NCBI RefSeq assembly: GCF_000756615.1
Contig: NZ_CP009288.1
Location: 1,798,001 to 1,862,000 of the forward strand
DNA: 64,000 nucleotides
Direction of reading: 5' to 3'
Source: Paenibacillus durus
Lineage (GTDB): Bacteria > Bacillota > Bacilli > Paenibacillales > Paenibacillaceae
In this document: in pieces, positions 26,311 to 35,513 of the stretch
Layout: the number at the start of each line of letters is the position of its first letter
How positions within the stretch are numbered: the first letter of the stretch is position 1
The notes under the pieces: model-generated
Told to the model about the DNA's origin: nothing
Seen by the model: the letters and a program-made list of their open reading frames with translations, nothing else
Databases searched by the model: none
Program-made: the position numbers and the translations under genes

Positions 26311-26838
26311 ATGTTTGAAAGGCTTGTCCCCAAGCTGCGGGTAAATACGGTATTCGATATTAATCTCGAAGATCTGTATTTGAAGGGCTATAGGGGCATC
26401 ATTACCGATCTGGACAACACGCTGGTCGGCGCCAAGGCGCCGCTGGCTACACCGGAGCTGGTGCTGTGGTTCGACAAGGTGAAGCAGCTCGGCTTTAAGC
26501 TGGTGATCGTGTCCAACAATAATATGAACCGGGTATCACGATTTGCGGCGCCGCTGAATATCGAATTTGTCCACAGGGCGCGCAAGCCGAGCAATGCCCC
26601 TTTTCACAAGGCTATGAAGCTGATGAATCTGGAACCGGAGAAAACGATCGTGGTTGGTGACCAGATGCTTACCGACGTATACGGAGGCAACCGGCTGGGT
26701 CTGTATACCGTGCTGGTGCTGCCGATCTCCCTTGAGGATGAAGGACTTGGCACCCGTATCAACCGCCGGATCGAGCAGATTGCGCTGACCAGATTGCGCA
26801 AACGAGGATTGTGGCATGAGGAGGAACAACACGAATGA
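26311..26838 (+). CDS. yqeG: YqeG family HAD IIIA phosphatase
   Basis: 175-residue haloacid-dehalogenase-type hydrolase. Motif I is seen as ITDLDNTLVGAKAP, motif II as IVSNNN, and the late acidic motif as VVGDQMLTDVYGG. The family resembles phosphatidylglycerophosphate phosphatases and is physically linked in Firmicutes with the YqeH GTPase. GAGGTGAACGT precedes the ATG. Its stop overlaps the yqeH start (ATGA at 26835-26838). First gene of a conserved housekeeping block. Confidence 0.92.
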   Translation: MFERLVPKLRVNTVFDINLEDLYLKGYRGIITDLDNTLVGAKAPLATPELVLWFDKVKQLGFKLVIVSNNNMNRVSRFAAPLNIEFVHRARKPSNAPFHKAMKLMNLEPEKTIVVGDQMLTDVYGGNRLGLYTVLVLPISLEDEGLGTRINRRIEQIALTRLRKRGLWHEEEQHE

Positions 26839-27962
26839 ACGAACAGACTGAACGGCAGCGTCCCATAAGCTGCAGCGGCTGCGGCATTAAGCTGCAGACC
26901 GTGCACCGGGATCAGCCGGGATATATGCCGGAGGCGGCTTATGACCGTGACCCTGTCATTTGCCAGCGGTGCTTCCGTATTAAGAATTATAACGAGGTCT
27001 CCTCGGTCTCCGTAGACCAGGACGAATTTCTGCGCCTGCTCTCCGGAATCGGGGAAAAGAACGCGCTTGTCGTCCACATCGTCGATCTTTTTGACTTTGA
27101 AGGCAGCCTTATCTCCGGACTGCAGCGGTTTGTCGGCAGCAATCCCGTCATTCTGGCCGTGAATAAATGCGATCTGCTGCCCAAGGTGACCAACTGGAAC
27201 AAGCTGCGCAATTGGGTGCAGCAGCGCAGCAAAGAGCTTGGACTGAGAACTGCGGAAATCGTGCTTTGCAGCGCTAAGCGGGGACAGGGCTTCGACCGGC
27301 TGCTTGATTCGGTGTCTTCGCTTCGCGGCCGGCGCGATGTGTACGTTGTAGGCGCAACCAATGTCGGCAAGTCGACGCTGATCAACCGGCTCATTTCGGA
27401 TTATAGCGATCTGGAGCAGGAGCTGACGACGTCCCGGTATCCCGGAACGACACTGGATAGCGTCAAGATTCCGCTCGACGACGGTCATTACATCATCGAC
27501 ACACCGGGGATTGTCTATCCTTGGCGGTACAGTGAATTGGTTGAGCGTCAGGATCTGGATGCGGTCATGCCTGCGAAGCCGCTCAAACCTGCGGTGTACC
27601 AGCTAAACTCGGGACAGACGCTCTTTTTCGGCGGCTTGGGCCGGTTCGACTTCGTGCAGGGCGAGCATCAGTCGTTCACCTGCTTCATCAGCGGCAGCCT
27701 CAAGATTCACCGCACCAAGCTGGAGCGGGCGGACGATTTGTACCGCAATCACCGCGGTGAAATGCTGTCCCCGCCTGCTTCCGGCGATGTGGATAAGCTC
27801 CCGGCCTGGCAGCGGCACGAATTCAGAATAGCCAGAGGAAGCCACAGCGATGTATTCATCTCCGGCTTGGGCTGGATCAAATTGAACGGAACGGAAGGCG
27901 CGGTTGTGGCTGTCCATGTCCCCCGCGGCGTGAAGGTGCTTGTTCGCCCTTCGCTGATTTAG
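26835..27962 (+). CDS. yqeH: ribosome biogenesis GTPase YqeH
   Basis: 375-residue circularly permuted GTPase needed for 30S subunit assembly. An N-terminal zinc finger (CSGCGIKLQ with CQRCFRIKN) precedes the permuted motif order G4 (NKCDLLPK), G5 (CSAKRGQG), G1 (GATNVGKSTLI), G2 and G3 (DTPGIV). Circular permutation and length match the YqeH family. It is embedded between yqeG and aroE, exactly as in Bacillus. Confidence 0.95.
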   Translation: MNEQTERQRPISCSGCGIKLQTVHRDQPGYMPEAAYDRDPVICQRCFRIKNYNEVSSVSVDQDEFLRLLSGIGEKNALVVHIVDLFDFEGSLISGLQRFVGSNPVILAVNKCDLLPKVTNWNKLRNWVQQRSKELGLRTAEIVLCSAKRGQGFDRLLDSVSSLRGRRDVYVVGATNVGKSTLINRLISDYSDLEQELTTSRYPGTTLDSVKIPLDDGHYIIDTPGIVYPWRYSELVERQDLDAVMPAKPLKPAVYQLNSGQTLFFGGLGRFDFVQGEHQSFTCFISGSLKIHRTKLERADDLYRNHRGEMLSPPASGDVDKLPAWQRHEFRIARGSHSDVFISGLGWIKLNGTEGAVVAVHVPRGVKVLVRPSLI

Positions 27963-27979
27963 ATAGAAGGAGGACAATG

Positions 27980-28873
27980 ATGACAGCTGCAACGGAAACC
28001 TGGTCTTCGGCGAGCGGAAGCATTCTTCTAGGGGTTATAGGATGCCCCATTTTGCAATCCAAATCGCCCGTGATGCATAACGCGGGTCTGAAGGCGCTTG
28101 GAATCCCGGGAGCGTATGTTCCCTTGCACGTAAATCCCGATAAAGTTGGAGAGACGATCCAGGCCATACGGACACTGAATTTTCGGGGCATCAACGTGAC
28201 CATTCCGCATAAATTGGCAGTGATTGAACATCTGGACAGAGTGGACCCGGCAGCGGAGGCGATTGGGGCGGTCAACACCATTGTTAACGACAACGGTATT
28301 TTGACCGGCTACAATACCGACGGAATCGGATATGTACGCTCTCTGAAATCAGAAGCGATCTCCGATTTGTCCGGACGAAAGATAATGGTTATCGGCGCAG
28401 GCGGCGCGGCAAGGGGCATCATCGACGCGCTGCTTCAGGAGAATCCTGCGTCGATTATTATTGTAAACCGCGATGAGGAGAAGGCGAGACGGCTTGCGGT
28501 AAGCTGGAGCAGCCGGGGCGATATCAAGGGCATTGGATTTGATCAGATCCGGGGCTGCATCGGCGGTACGGATATTCTGATCAATACAACCTCGGTAGGA
28601 ATGCACCCGAGTGTAGATGAAATGCCCGTAGACCCGGATATCATTCCGGAAGGAATCGTGGTCAGCGATCTGATCTACAACCCGCTGCATACCCGTCTGC
28701 TGCTGGAAAGCCGCAAACGCCGGGGCTGCAATATTCACGGCGGCGTGGGGATGTTCCTATATCAAGGGGCCTACGCTCTCGAATACTGGACGGGAATGCC
28801 CGCTCCGATCGATGTGATGCGTGAGGCTCTGATGAGCAGTCTAGGCGCTGATGAATCATCAGGAAGTAAATAG
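27980..28873 (+). CDS. aroE: shikimate dehydrogenase
   Basis: NADPH-dependent reduction of 3-dehydroshikimate to shikimate in aromatic amino acid synthesis. 297 residues. Substrate-binding SKSPVMHN, catalytic Lys in NVTIPHKLAV, Asp in YNTDGIGY, the nucleotide loop GAGGAARGI and the late GGVGMFLYQGAYALEYWTG are all present. ATG at 27980 gives a better ribosome-site distance than the ATG at 27977. It sits between ribosome-assembly genes, which is the standard Firmicute position. Confidence 0.94.
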   Translation: MTAATETWSSASGSILLGVIGCPILQSKSPVMHNAGLKALGIPGAYVPLHVNPDKVGETIQAIRTLNFRGINVTIPHKLAVIEHLDRVDPAAEAIGAVNTIVNDNGILTGYNTDGIGYVRSLKSEAISDLSGRKIMVIGAGGAARGIIDALLQENPASIIIVNRDEEKARRLAVSWSSRGDIKGIGFDQIRGCIGGTDILINTTSVGMHPSVDEMPVDPDIIPEGIVVSDLIYNPLHTRLLLESRKRRGCNIHGGVGMFLYQGAYALEYWTGMPAPIDVMREALMSSLGADESSGSK

Positions 28874-28923
28874 ATTTTAGGATAATCGGGTAATAATAGT
28901 TCATAAATAAGGAGTATGCATAC

Positions 28924-29220
28924 ATGACGTTAACCGGCAAACAAAAGCGCTATCTTCGCTCGCTTGCCCATCACCTTGACCCTGTGTTTCAGGTTGGGAA
29001 GGGCGGCGTTAACGAGCATCTGATCCGTCATATCGAGGAGGCGATTGAAAAGCGCGAGCTGATGAAGGTCAGCGTGCTGAACAACTGCGCCGAAGATCCT
29101 AAGGAGATAGGCAGCGAGCTTGCGGAGCAGTCCGGCTCCGAGCTTGTGCAGGTCATAGGCAAGACGATCATCCTGTACAAGGAATCCCGCGACAACAAGA
29201 CGATTGAGCTGCCCAGATAG
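28924..29220 (+). CDS. yhbY: YhbY family RNA-binding protein
   Basis: 98-residue CRS1/YhbY (CRM) domain protein that associates with pre-50S ribosomal particles. The start LTGKQKRYLRSLAHHLDPVFQVGKGGVNE contains the conserved GKGG loop, and the ending GKTIILYKESRDNKTIELPR is typical. Position between aroE and nadD matches Bacillus yqeI. Confidence 0.93.
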   Translation: MTLTGKQKRYLRSLAHHLDPVFQVGKGGVNEHLIRHIEEAIEKRELMKVSVLNNCAEDPKEIGSELAEQSGSELVQVIGKTIILYKESRDNKTIELPR

Positions 29221-29338
29221 ATCAATATCCCGGAAAGTCAATATCCCGGAAGCGGACGGGGCGAAGCTGCTTCCATACGTAAGCAGTACGTAGACTAGGC
29301 CTCAGGCGAGTGAGGCAAATTTGCAAGGAGGTGGGAGT

Positions 29339-29941
29339 GTGAAGGTCGGCATTATGGGCGGCACCTTCGATCCCATTCATATCGGTCATATGCTTGTTGC
29401 GGAGACGGCCAGAGATGCCTTCGGGCTGGAACAGGTATGGTTCATGCCTTCGCATATCCCGCCGCATAAGCATGCGGCAGGAGCCTCGGGTGAGACGAGG
29501 CTGGCTCTGGTGAGCGAGGCGATCAGGGATAATGAATCTTTCCGTATCCTCGATTGGGAGATTGTACGCGGGGGCATATCGTACACGATTGAAACGGCGC
29601 GGATGCTTAACGAGCGTTATCCGTCCGATGATTTTTATTTTATTATCGGAGCGGATATGGTGCAGTATTTGCCAAAATGGAAGGATATCGGTGAACTGGT
29701 GCGGCGGCTTACCTTTATCGGTGTGGGACGTCCGGGCAATTCCCTTAATCTTGGGACGCTTTCGGTCAATATCGCCGAGAAGGTGCTGCTTGCGGACATG
29801 CCGATGGTCGATATATCGTCCACAATGATCCGGGAGCGGGCTGCATCCGGGAAGTCGATCCGGTATATGGTGCCTGATGCGGTGTACGACTACGTGCAAA
29901 GGAGTGAGTTGTATGGGGTTCAGCCGCGAAGCGCTAATTGA
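29339..29941 (+). CDS. nadD: nicotinate-nucleotide adenylyltransferase
   Basis: Adenylates nicotinate mononucleotide in NAD synthesis. About 200 residues with the nucleotidyltransferase motif GGTFDPIHIGH at the start and ISSTMIRER near the end. GTG at 29339 is the likely start: AAGGAGGT (29325-29332) is six bases upstream. An upstream TTG at 29321 overlaps the ribosome site region. The end overlaps the yqeK start by 29 bases. Confidence 0.94.
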   Translation: MKVGIMGGTFDPIHIGHMLVAETARDAFGLEQVWFMPSHIPPHKHAAGASGETRLALVSEAIRDNESFRILDWEIVRGGISYTIETARMLNERYPSDDFYFIIGADMVQYLPKWKDIGELVRRLTFIGVGRPGNSLNLGTLSVNIAEKVLLADMPMVDISSTMIRERAASGKSIRYMVPDAVYDYVQRSELYGVQPRSAN

Positions 29942-30491
29942 GTCGGTATCCTCGCAGATGCCGAAGAAGCGCTGGAAGCACACGCTGGGCGTGGTTGAAT
30001 CGGCAGGAGCGCTTGCTAGGAAATATGGCGGCGATCCGGAACGCGCCGAGCTGGCGGCGCTATTGCATGATGTGGCGAAATATTGGCCGGTCGAACGCCA
30101 GCGCGAAATTATAGAACAGAATCACCTCTCGCCTGAACTGCTGTCCTATGACAAGCAGCTGTGGCACGCGGAGGTGGGGGCCTATGTAGCGGAAAAAGAG
30201 TACGGCATCACGGATACGGGCGTGCTCGATGCCATCCGCTACCATACTTCAGGCCGGGTAGGCATGACCCTTCTGGACAAGATCGTCTGTCTGGCTGATT
30301 ACATTGAGCCGGGGCGTGATTTTCCAGGTGTCGGCCGTATACGCAAGCTTGCCGCTTCCAGCCTGGAAGAAGGACTTGTCGCCGGATTCGATTCTACAAT
30401 CAGCCTGCTGCTGGAGAAACGGCGGATTGTATTCCCGCTGACGGTAATGGCAAGAAACGATCTAGTAAGAATATTGGAGGAAAATGAATGA
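29913..30491 (+). CDS. yqeK: YqeK family HD-domain hydrolase
   Basis: About 192 residues. The HD-type metal site is visible as HTLGVVESAGALARKYG followed by ALLHDVAKYWP and a later RYHTSGR. YqeK proteins hydrolyse diadenosine tetraphosphate symmetrically. ATG at 29913 has AAAGGAG about eight bases upstream, inside the end of nadD; the frame is open further upstream but has no ribosome site. The end overlaps rsfS by four bases. Confidence 0.92.
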   Translation: MGFSREALIESVSSQMPKKRWKHTLGVVESAGALARKYGGDPERAELAALLHDVAKYWPVERQREIIEQNHLSPELLSYDKQLWHAEVGAYVAEKEYGITDTGVLDAIRYHTSGRVGMTLLDKIVCLADYIEPGRDFPGVGRIRKLAASSLEEGLVAGFDSTISLLLEKRRIVFPLTVMARNDLVRILEENE

Positions 30492-30835
30492 CCATACAAT
30501 CAAAAGAGCTGCTTCGGCTGACGCTTGAAGCAGTTGAAGATAAAAAAGCGATGAACGTTGTAGCCCTCGATTTGCGCGGCATTTCGCTGATCAGCGATTA
30601 TTTCATTATCTGTCACGGCAACTCCGATACCCAGGTGCAGGCGATCGCTACCGAGGTTCGCAAGGTTGCGCAGGAAGCCGGGGCAGTCATTCGCGGCATA
30701 GAAGGAATGGACGCGGCGCGCTGGGTGCTCATGGATTTGGGCGATGTGGTTGTACACATCTTCCACCGGGACGAGCGCGAATATTACAATATCGAGCGGC
30801 TGTGGTCCGACGCGAAGGTAGTGGAACCCGTATGA
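30488..30835 (+). CDS. rsfS: ribosomal silencing factor RsfS
   Basis: 115-residue Iojap/RsfS protein that binds ribosomal protein L14 and blocks subunit joining when nutrients are short. Characteristic segments are VVALDLRGISLISDYFIICHGNSDTQVQAIA and GDVVVHIFHRDEREYYNIERLW. It overlaps yqeK at its start and the CvfB-like gene at its end by four bases each. Confidence 0.95.
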   Translation: MTIQSKELLRLTLEAVEDKKAMNVVALDLRGISLISDYFIICHGNSDTQVQAIATEVRKVAQEAGAVIRGIEGMDAARWVLMDLGDVVVHIFHRDEREYYNIERLWSDAKVVEPV

Positions 30836-31770
30836 GCCTGATAGCCGGAAGCGTAGTCACGCTCGAAGTGGCGAGAGAGGTTTCGCCCTACGGTTATTTC
30901 TTGAGCGCGGGCGACCAGGATGTGCTGCTGCATTATACGGAGCTTACGGATAAGGTCAAGCCGGGAGACAAGGTCGAAGTGTTCCTGTTCTACGATACGG
31001 AGGACCGCCTTGCGGCAACGATGAAGAAACCGTATCTCACGCTTGGCGAAATGGCCTTGCTGGAAGTGGCGGATGTTCATCCGCGTCTTGGCTGTTTTCT
31101 AGAAATGGGACTTGGGCGCCAGCTGCTTCTGCCAATCCGCGAACTGCCTGAACTGAAGGAGCTGCATCCTCAGGTAGGCGACCGCGTATTCGTCATTATG
31201 GAGCACGATAAGCAGGGACGGCTGCGGGCCAAGCTGGCGGGCGAACAGGAGCTTGCGCCGCTGACGTTCCCGGCCCCTTCCAGCTGGAAGGGCCAGTGGT
31301 TGAAGGCCCGGGTGTACAAGCCTCTCCAAATGGGTACTTTTGTCATTGTGGACGGAGGCGTGCTCGGCTTCGGTGCAATCGGCATGATCCATTCCTCTGA
31401 ACGCCCGAGGCTGCTTCGTTTGGGCGAGGAGTTTGAAGCCCGTGTAGCGTTCATTCGGGAGGACGGACGCGTCAACTTGTCCATGGCCCAGCGCAAGGAA
31501 GTGGGACGGGATATGGATTCCGCCAAGATTCTGGAATTTCTGCAGAATCGTCCGGGCGGAGGAATGCCGTACTCGGATGCGACGCCGCCGGATATTATCA
31601 AGCAGCGGTTCGGAATCAGCAAGGCGGCGTTCAAGCGTGCGCTCGGTAAGCTGATGAAGGAAGGTCTTATCTCCCAGAAAGAGAGCTGGACGTATTTGGC
31701 GCAGGGAGATAAGCCCGGTCAGTCTTCCGGCGAACAGAGCGGCGGCAGCCGTGGAAACTCTGCCGATTAG
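30832..31770 (+). CDS. cvfB: S1-like RNA-binding regulator (CvfB family)
   Basis: About 312 residues with several S1-like beta-barrel segments and a C-terminal winged helix (PPDIIKQRFGISKAAFKRALGKLMKEGLI). CvfB binds RNA and affects virulence and gene expression in staphylococci. ATG at 30832 forms an ATGA overlap with the rsfS stop; the upstream in-frame GTG at 30802 lies within rsfS and lacks a ribosome site. In Bacillus subtilis the methyltransferase gene follows rsfS directly, so this gene appears inserted in the block. Confidence 0.88.
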   Translation: MSLIAGSVVTLEVAREVSPYGYFLSAGDQDVLLHYTELTDKVKPGDKVEVFLFYDTEDRLAATMKKPYLTLGEMALLEVADVHPRLGCFLEMGLGRQLLLPIRELPELKELHPQVGDRVFVIMEHDKQGRLRAKLAGEQELAPLTFPAPSSWKGQWLKARVYKPLQMGTFVIVDGGVLGFGAIGMIHSSERPRLLRLGEEFEARVAFIREDGRVNLSMAQRKEVGRDMDSAKILEFLQNRPGGGMPYSDATPPDIIKQRFGISKAAFKRALGKLMKEGLISQKESWTYLAQGDKPGQSSGEQSGGSRGNSAD

Positions 31771-31777
31771 TACGGCA

Positions 31778-32569
31778 ATGGAAAGTGCGGTGTTGTCAGT
31801 GTCCTCGTATGGAAAATTTGCATATGTCTACGACGAGCTGATGGCGGATATGCCTTATCCGCAGTGGCTCGCCTTCGCCGAAGCTGCGTGGGAGCGGCTG
31901 GGGAAGCCGAAGACCGTGGCCGAGCTTGGCTGCGGCACCGGCAGCCTCACCATTCCGCTGGCCGAGGCGGGATATCATATGACGGGAATTGACCTGTCTT
32001 CGGATATGCTCGCCGTGGCGCGCCAGAAGATGGAGGATCGTCCCCGGGGACGGCGGTTTATGCGGGAAGGCAGCGTCCATTGGATCAGACAGGACATGAG
32101 GGAATGGGAGCTGCCGGAACCGGTAGACTCCGTGATTTCATTTTGCGACAGTCTGAATTATATACTCGAAGAGAGCGATATTTCCGCTGTGTTCGAGCGT
32201 ACCTGCAAGGGACTGAAGCCCGGGGGCAGCTTTCTCTTTGACGTTCACCATCCCCGCACTCTGATTCGTTATGAGGAGGAGCAGCCCTTCATCATGGATG
32301 ATCTCCCGGTGTCTTACATTTGGACCTGCGAAATGGATAGGCCAAGAACCGAAATCGAGCATCATCTCTCTATCTTCGTCCGGGAAGAACCAGGCAGCGA
32401 CCGGTACCGCCGGTTCGAGGAGACACATGTGCAGCGCGCTTACGATCCGCAGTGGATGGAGGAAGCGCTCCGGAGAGCCGGATTCAGCGAGGTAAAGGTG
32501 TATGCCGATTTTGAATGGAGACCGGCCGGGGACGACACGCAGCGGCTGTTCTATGTGGCTGTAAAGTAA
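31778..32569 (+). CDS. yqeM: class I SAM-dependent methyltransferase (YqeM-like)
   Basis: About 263 residues. SAM-binding motif I is AELGCGTGSLTIPLAEAGY, with motif II around GIDLSSDMLAVARQK and post-motif SFCDSLNYIL. The family follows rsfS in many Firmicutes; its substrate is unknown. The start is uncertain: ATG at 31778 is used, but GTG at 31751, 31790 or 31799 are possible and none has a strong ribosome site. The conserved YGKFAYVYDELM begins shortly after the ATG. The hairpin at 32644-32686 ends the transcript. Confidence 0.88.
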   Translation: MESAVLSVSSYGKFAYVYDELMADMPYPQWLAFAEAAWERLGKPKTVAELGCGTGSLTIPLAEAGYHMTGIDLSSDMLAVARQKMEDRPRGRRFMREGSVHWIRQDMREWELPEPVDSVISFCDSLNYILEESDISAVFERTCKGLKPGGSFLFDVHHPRTLIRYEEEQPFIMDDLPVSYIWTCEMDRPRTEIEHHLSIFVREEPGSDRYRRFEETHVQRAYDPQWMEEALRRAGFSEVKVYADFEWRPAGDDTQRLFYVAVK

Positions 32570-32643
32570 TTGGATGCAAAAAGGACATCCCTGGGGCTGC
32601 GGTTGCAGCCTCCGGCAAATGACACTTATATTCGAACAAACGC

Positions 32644-32686
32644 AAACGCTCCAGAAGAACGGATATTCCGCTTTCTGGAGCGTTTT
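32644..32686. terminator. bidirectional terminator
   Basis: AAACGCTCCAGAA (32644-32656) pairs with TTCTGGAGCGTTT (32673-32685), a 13-base perfect stem. It ends the ribosome-assembly block on the plus strand and the ArsR-like gene on the minus strand. Confidence 0.8.
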
Positions 32687-32711
32687 GGCATGAATCTGTC
32701 GTCTTGTTTCG

Positions 32712-33659
32712 TCACGGCCTGGCTGGAACCGTAAGCACCTCTCCGGCTTCGCGGACATCGTACAGCACACGTGCAAGAAGATCCTGGCTGTAATTGCCGA
32801 AATGCTTGCCGTATATCGTCAATCCGCGCTTATTAATCGGCTTGTCAGTAACAGCGATGCGGAAGGTCAGCTCGCTTTTGTAATCCAGCTTCATATCATC
32901 TAGAGTAACATCCGAAATGCGCGAGCCGTCGATAAAGCTTCCTTCATCGTTGATCCGGATCAGCTTCAGCATTCCGTACTGGTTCAAATGGGGAGGCCAC
33001 CAATCCGGGCTGAACGTACCGCGTGTATCACCGAAATCACCGGGGCTTGTCCAGAAACCGAGCTCTACGCCGTTAAGGTAGAAGTAAATATCCGAAGGAT
33101 AATGATCTGAGCAGCCAGGCGCTTCCGACCCAAGCTCTAAGGAGAGCTGGATCTCACGGAAGCTCTGATTTGGTTTTAAATAATTCGGAATCCGGTATTC
33201 GAGAAAACCATCGGCCATCCAGATCATCTCCGACTTGATCCGCTCCGGATCGGCAAAATAGCGCGGTTCGTCGAATTCCCCGATAATGCTGTCCTTAGTC
33301 GCAAGACCGCAGGTTGGAACAGCCGCATAGTTACTGTAATGCCCGACCTGAATCTCCACCTCGTACAGATTGCCGATAGCCTTGCTGCGGAGTTCGACCA
33401 TCAGCCGGTCTTTGTTCAAGTAACATACCTTCTGAATACCATGCTTGCCGACGGAAGTGTTAATTTCAATAAGACCGCTTTCTTCAAGCTTTTTAATATG
33501 CATCGTGATGGCGCCGTTACTCAGCTTCAGCCGTTTGGCGATTTCATTCAGGTTTAGCTGCGGGTTGGAGGCTAACATTTCCAAAATTTGTATTCGTATT
33601 TCGGAACTGAGCGCTTTGAAAATATCAATTCCGCTCATCAAATCTTTAATATAGATCAT
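32712..33659 (-). CDS. ArsR-like winged-helix regulator with large C-terminal domain
   Basis: 315 residues. Residues about 10-75 form an ArsR/SmtB-type winged helix (FKALSSEIRIQILEML, LNEIAKRLKLSNGAITMHIKKLEESGLI). The remaining 230 residues are unlike ordinary 100-residue ArsR proteins and look beta-rich, with many aromatic residues (DIYFYLNGVELGFWTSPGDF, FSPDWWPPHLNQYG), so they may bind a ligand such as a sugar. No metal-binding Cys cluster is seen. It is transcribed toward the terminator at 32644-32686, just downstream of a sugar porter gene on the same strand. Target genes unknown. Confidence 0.75.
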   Translation of the reverse strand: MIYIKDLMSGIDIFKALSSEIRIQILEMLASNPQLNLNEIAKRLKLSNGAITMHIKKLEESGLIEINTSVGKHGIQKVCYLNKDRLMVELRSKAIGNLYEVEIQVGHYSNYAAVPTCGLATKDSIIGEFDEPRYFADPERIKSEMIWMADGFLEYRIPNYLKPNQSFREIQLSLELGSEAPGCSDHYPSDIYFYLNGVELGFWTSPGDFGDTRGTFSPDWWPPHLNQYGMLKLIRINDEGSFIDGSRISDVTLDDMKLDYKSELTFRIAVTDKPINKRGLTIYGKHFGNYSQDLLARVLYDVREAGEVLTVPARP

Positions 33660-33782
33660 GTTCAGCTATCTTCTCCCAGTGGCTTTGTGAAAACAATATT
33701 TTAGATCATCATAAACTTATTTGGGTAAAAAAGAAAGCTGCGAAAGTCTGTAGTGATGGCGGCAGCAAGCAGACGGGCAGAC

Positions 33783-33822
33783 GAAAAACGGGCCGAAGAG
33801 GGATGATCCCTTTTCGGCCCGT
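33783..33822 (-). terminator. terminator of the sugar porter gene
   Basis: On the minus strand AACGGGCCGAA pairs with TTCGGCCCGTT, with an inner AGGGAT/ATCCCT, followed by five T (plus 33784-33788). It lies 13 bases past the porter stop codon. Confidence 0.85.
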
Positions 33823-33834
33823 TGCGCGTATTGA

Positions 33835-35268
33835 TTAATCCTGAAGAGAGGGCTTAAGACTCTCTTGTTTGTCACCGTGTTTCTTTTCCCACATCGCTTC
33901 GATTTCTTCAAGGGATTTGCCTTTGGTCTCCGGAATGACTCCCCAAGTAAAGAGGAATGTAAACAGGGAGGTTGCGGCAAAAATCCAGAACGTTATAGCA
34001 GGTCCCGCAGAAGCAAGCAGCGGCGGGAAGGATTGGGAAACCGCGAAGTCGGCTCCCCAGAGAGCCATTGTGGCGACCGCCGTAGCAAGGCCGCGAATCC
34101 GGCTCGGGAAGATCTCGGACAGGATTACCCAAACCACGGCCCCAAGTGAAATAGCGAAGGCCGCAACATAGACCAGAATGCAGATCAGCACAATCGGACC
34201 GTCCGTACGCCCGGTATGGAAAGCAAAGCCGATGATCCCCAGGCTGACGGTCATGAAGAACGAACCGGCCAGCAGCAGTACCTTGCGGCCAAGCTTATCA
34301 ACAAGCCAGAGGGACAGCGCGGTGAAGATCAGATTGACAAGTCCGACCATAATGGTCTGAGTAAGGGAACCGCTCGCTCCCGCACCGGTCTGGCGGAAGA
34401 TTTCCGGCGCGTAGTACATTACGGCGTTGATACCCGTAACTTGCTGAAGCATAGCGACGATAATGCCAACGATCAGGACGGTGCGCAGGGCTGGTGTAAA
34501 TCTCCGGCCGGAGGCAGCTTTGGCTTCCTCGTCCTGTGCAAAGCTCTGCTTGATATCAAGCACTTCTTTCTTGGCCAGCTCTTCTCCGTGAATCTTCAGC
34601 AGAATAGGCAGCGCCTCCGCAGCTCTTCCTTTCTTGATCAGCCATCTTGGGCTTTCCGGAACCAGGAACAGAAGAGTCAGGAACAGAAGTCCCGGCACGA
34701 TACCGGTTCCAAACATGATGCGCCAGCCCGTGGAAACGTCCCATGCGTCATTGCCCATGCTGGATACGCCAAAGACCAGAAAGGAGCCGAGAAAGATACC
34801 GCTAACTGTCGCCATCTGGTTCATGGCGACCAGCCGGCCGCGAAATCTGGCGGGGGCGATCTCCGCGTTATAGAGCGGGCAGAGCGTCGATGTAATCCCG
34901 ATTCCAATGCCCTCGATCATGCGGGCTGTGATGAACAATCCGAGCGACGGCGAGAGGGCGGAAACGAAAATTCCGGCTGTATACAGAACTGCAGCTGCAA
35001 TCAGCACTTTTTTTCGGCCAAGACGTTCACCTATCGAACCGGACACCGCTGCTCCGGCCATACAGCCGATAATCAGGCAGGATACCGTCCAGCCAAGCAT
35101 AAAGTCGCCGAGCTCGAACCGGGCCCGTAATAATCCGTTAGCTCCTGACATTACCGCCGTATCGAATCCGAATAAGAAACCGCCAAGGGCCGCGACCATG
35201 GATACAAGCAGAACAAATTTTATACTGGTCTCCGACTCTTTGGCCGGATGTTGCAATAAAGTACTCAT
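33835..35268 (-). CDS. sugar:proton symporter of the MFS sugar-porter family
   Basis: 477 residues with twelve predicted membrane helices. Family signatures: ERLGRKKVL after helix 2, PESPRWLIKKGR before the central loop, DKLGRKVLLL in the second half and the C-terminal PETKGKSLEEIE. QQVTGINAVMYYAPEIF in helix 7 is the sugar-contact region of XylE/AraE-like porters. Likely substrates are xylose, arabinose, galactose or glucose; the sequence alone does not decide. The start ATG is preceded by AAGGGGAA on the minus strand. The ArsR-like gene follows downstream. Confidence 0.92.
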   Translation of the reverse strand: MSTLLQHPAKESETSIKFVLLVSMVAALGGFLFGFDTAVMSGANGLLRARFELGDFMLGWTVSCLIIGCMAGAAVSGSIGERLGRKKVLIAAAVLYTAGIFVSALSPSLGLFITARMIEGIGIGITSTLCPLYNAEIAPARFRGRLVAMNQMATVSGIFLGSFLVFGVSSMGNDAWDVSTGWRIMFGTGIVPGLLFLTLLFLVPESPRWLIKKGRAAEALPILLKIHGEELAKKEVLDIKQSFAQDEEAKAASGRRFTPALRTVLIVGIIVAMLQQVTGINAVMYYAPEIFRQTGAGASGSLTQTIMVGLVNLIFTALSLWLVDKLGRKVLLLAGSFFMTVSLGIIGFAFHTGRTDGPIVLICILVYVAAFAISLGAVVWVILSEIFPSRIRGLATAVATMALWGADFAVSQSFPPLLASAGPAITFWIFAATSLFTFLFTWGVIPETKGKSLEEIEAMWEKKHGDKQESLKPSLQD

Positions 35269-35481
35269 ATCATATTCCCCTTTCCATCTGTGCGCTTACC
35301 GGCGGATACCGCCATTAAATCAGCGCAGCAGTTGTTTCTTCTTAGAATTATAACATCACCCCTCAGCATACAGAGGAGCTATCCCCTGCACGATTTTGTC
35401 CTCTTTTGCGCATTTCTTTAAGATGGGGAGGGAATGATGGTGGGGAATATCGAGACTAGTACTATCTTGTCCTCCAGGCAC

Positions 35482-35508
35482 AAAAAAATCCACGCCTGGC
35501 GGCATGGA
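35482..35508 (-). terminator. terminator of the sensory operon
   Basis: On the minus strand TCCATGCC pairs with GGCGTGGA (one mismatch), followed by seven T. It lies just past the stop of the response regulator gene. Confidence 0.7.
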
Positions 35509-35513
35509 CTGTA

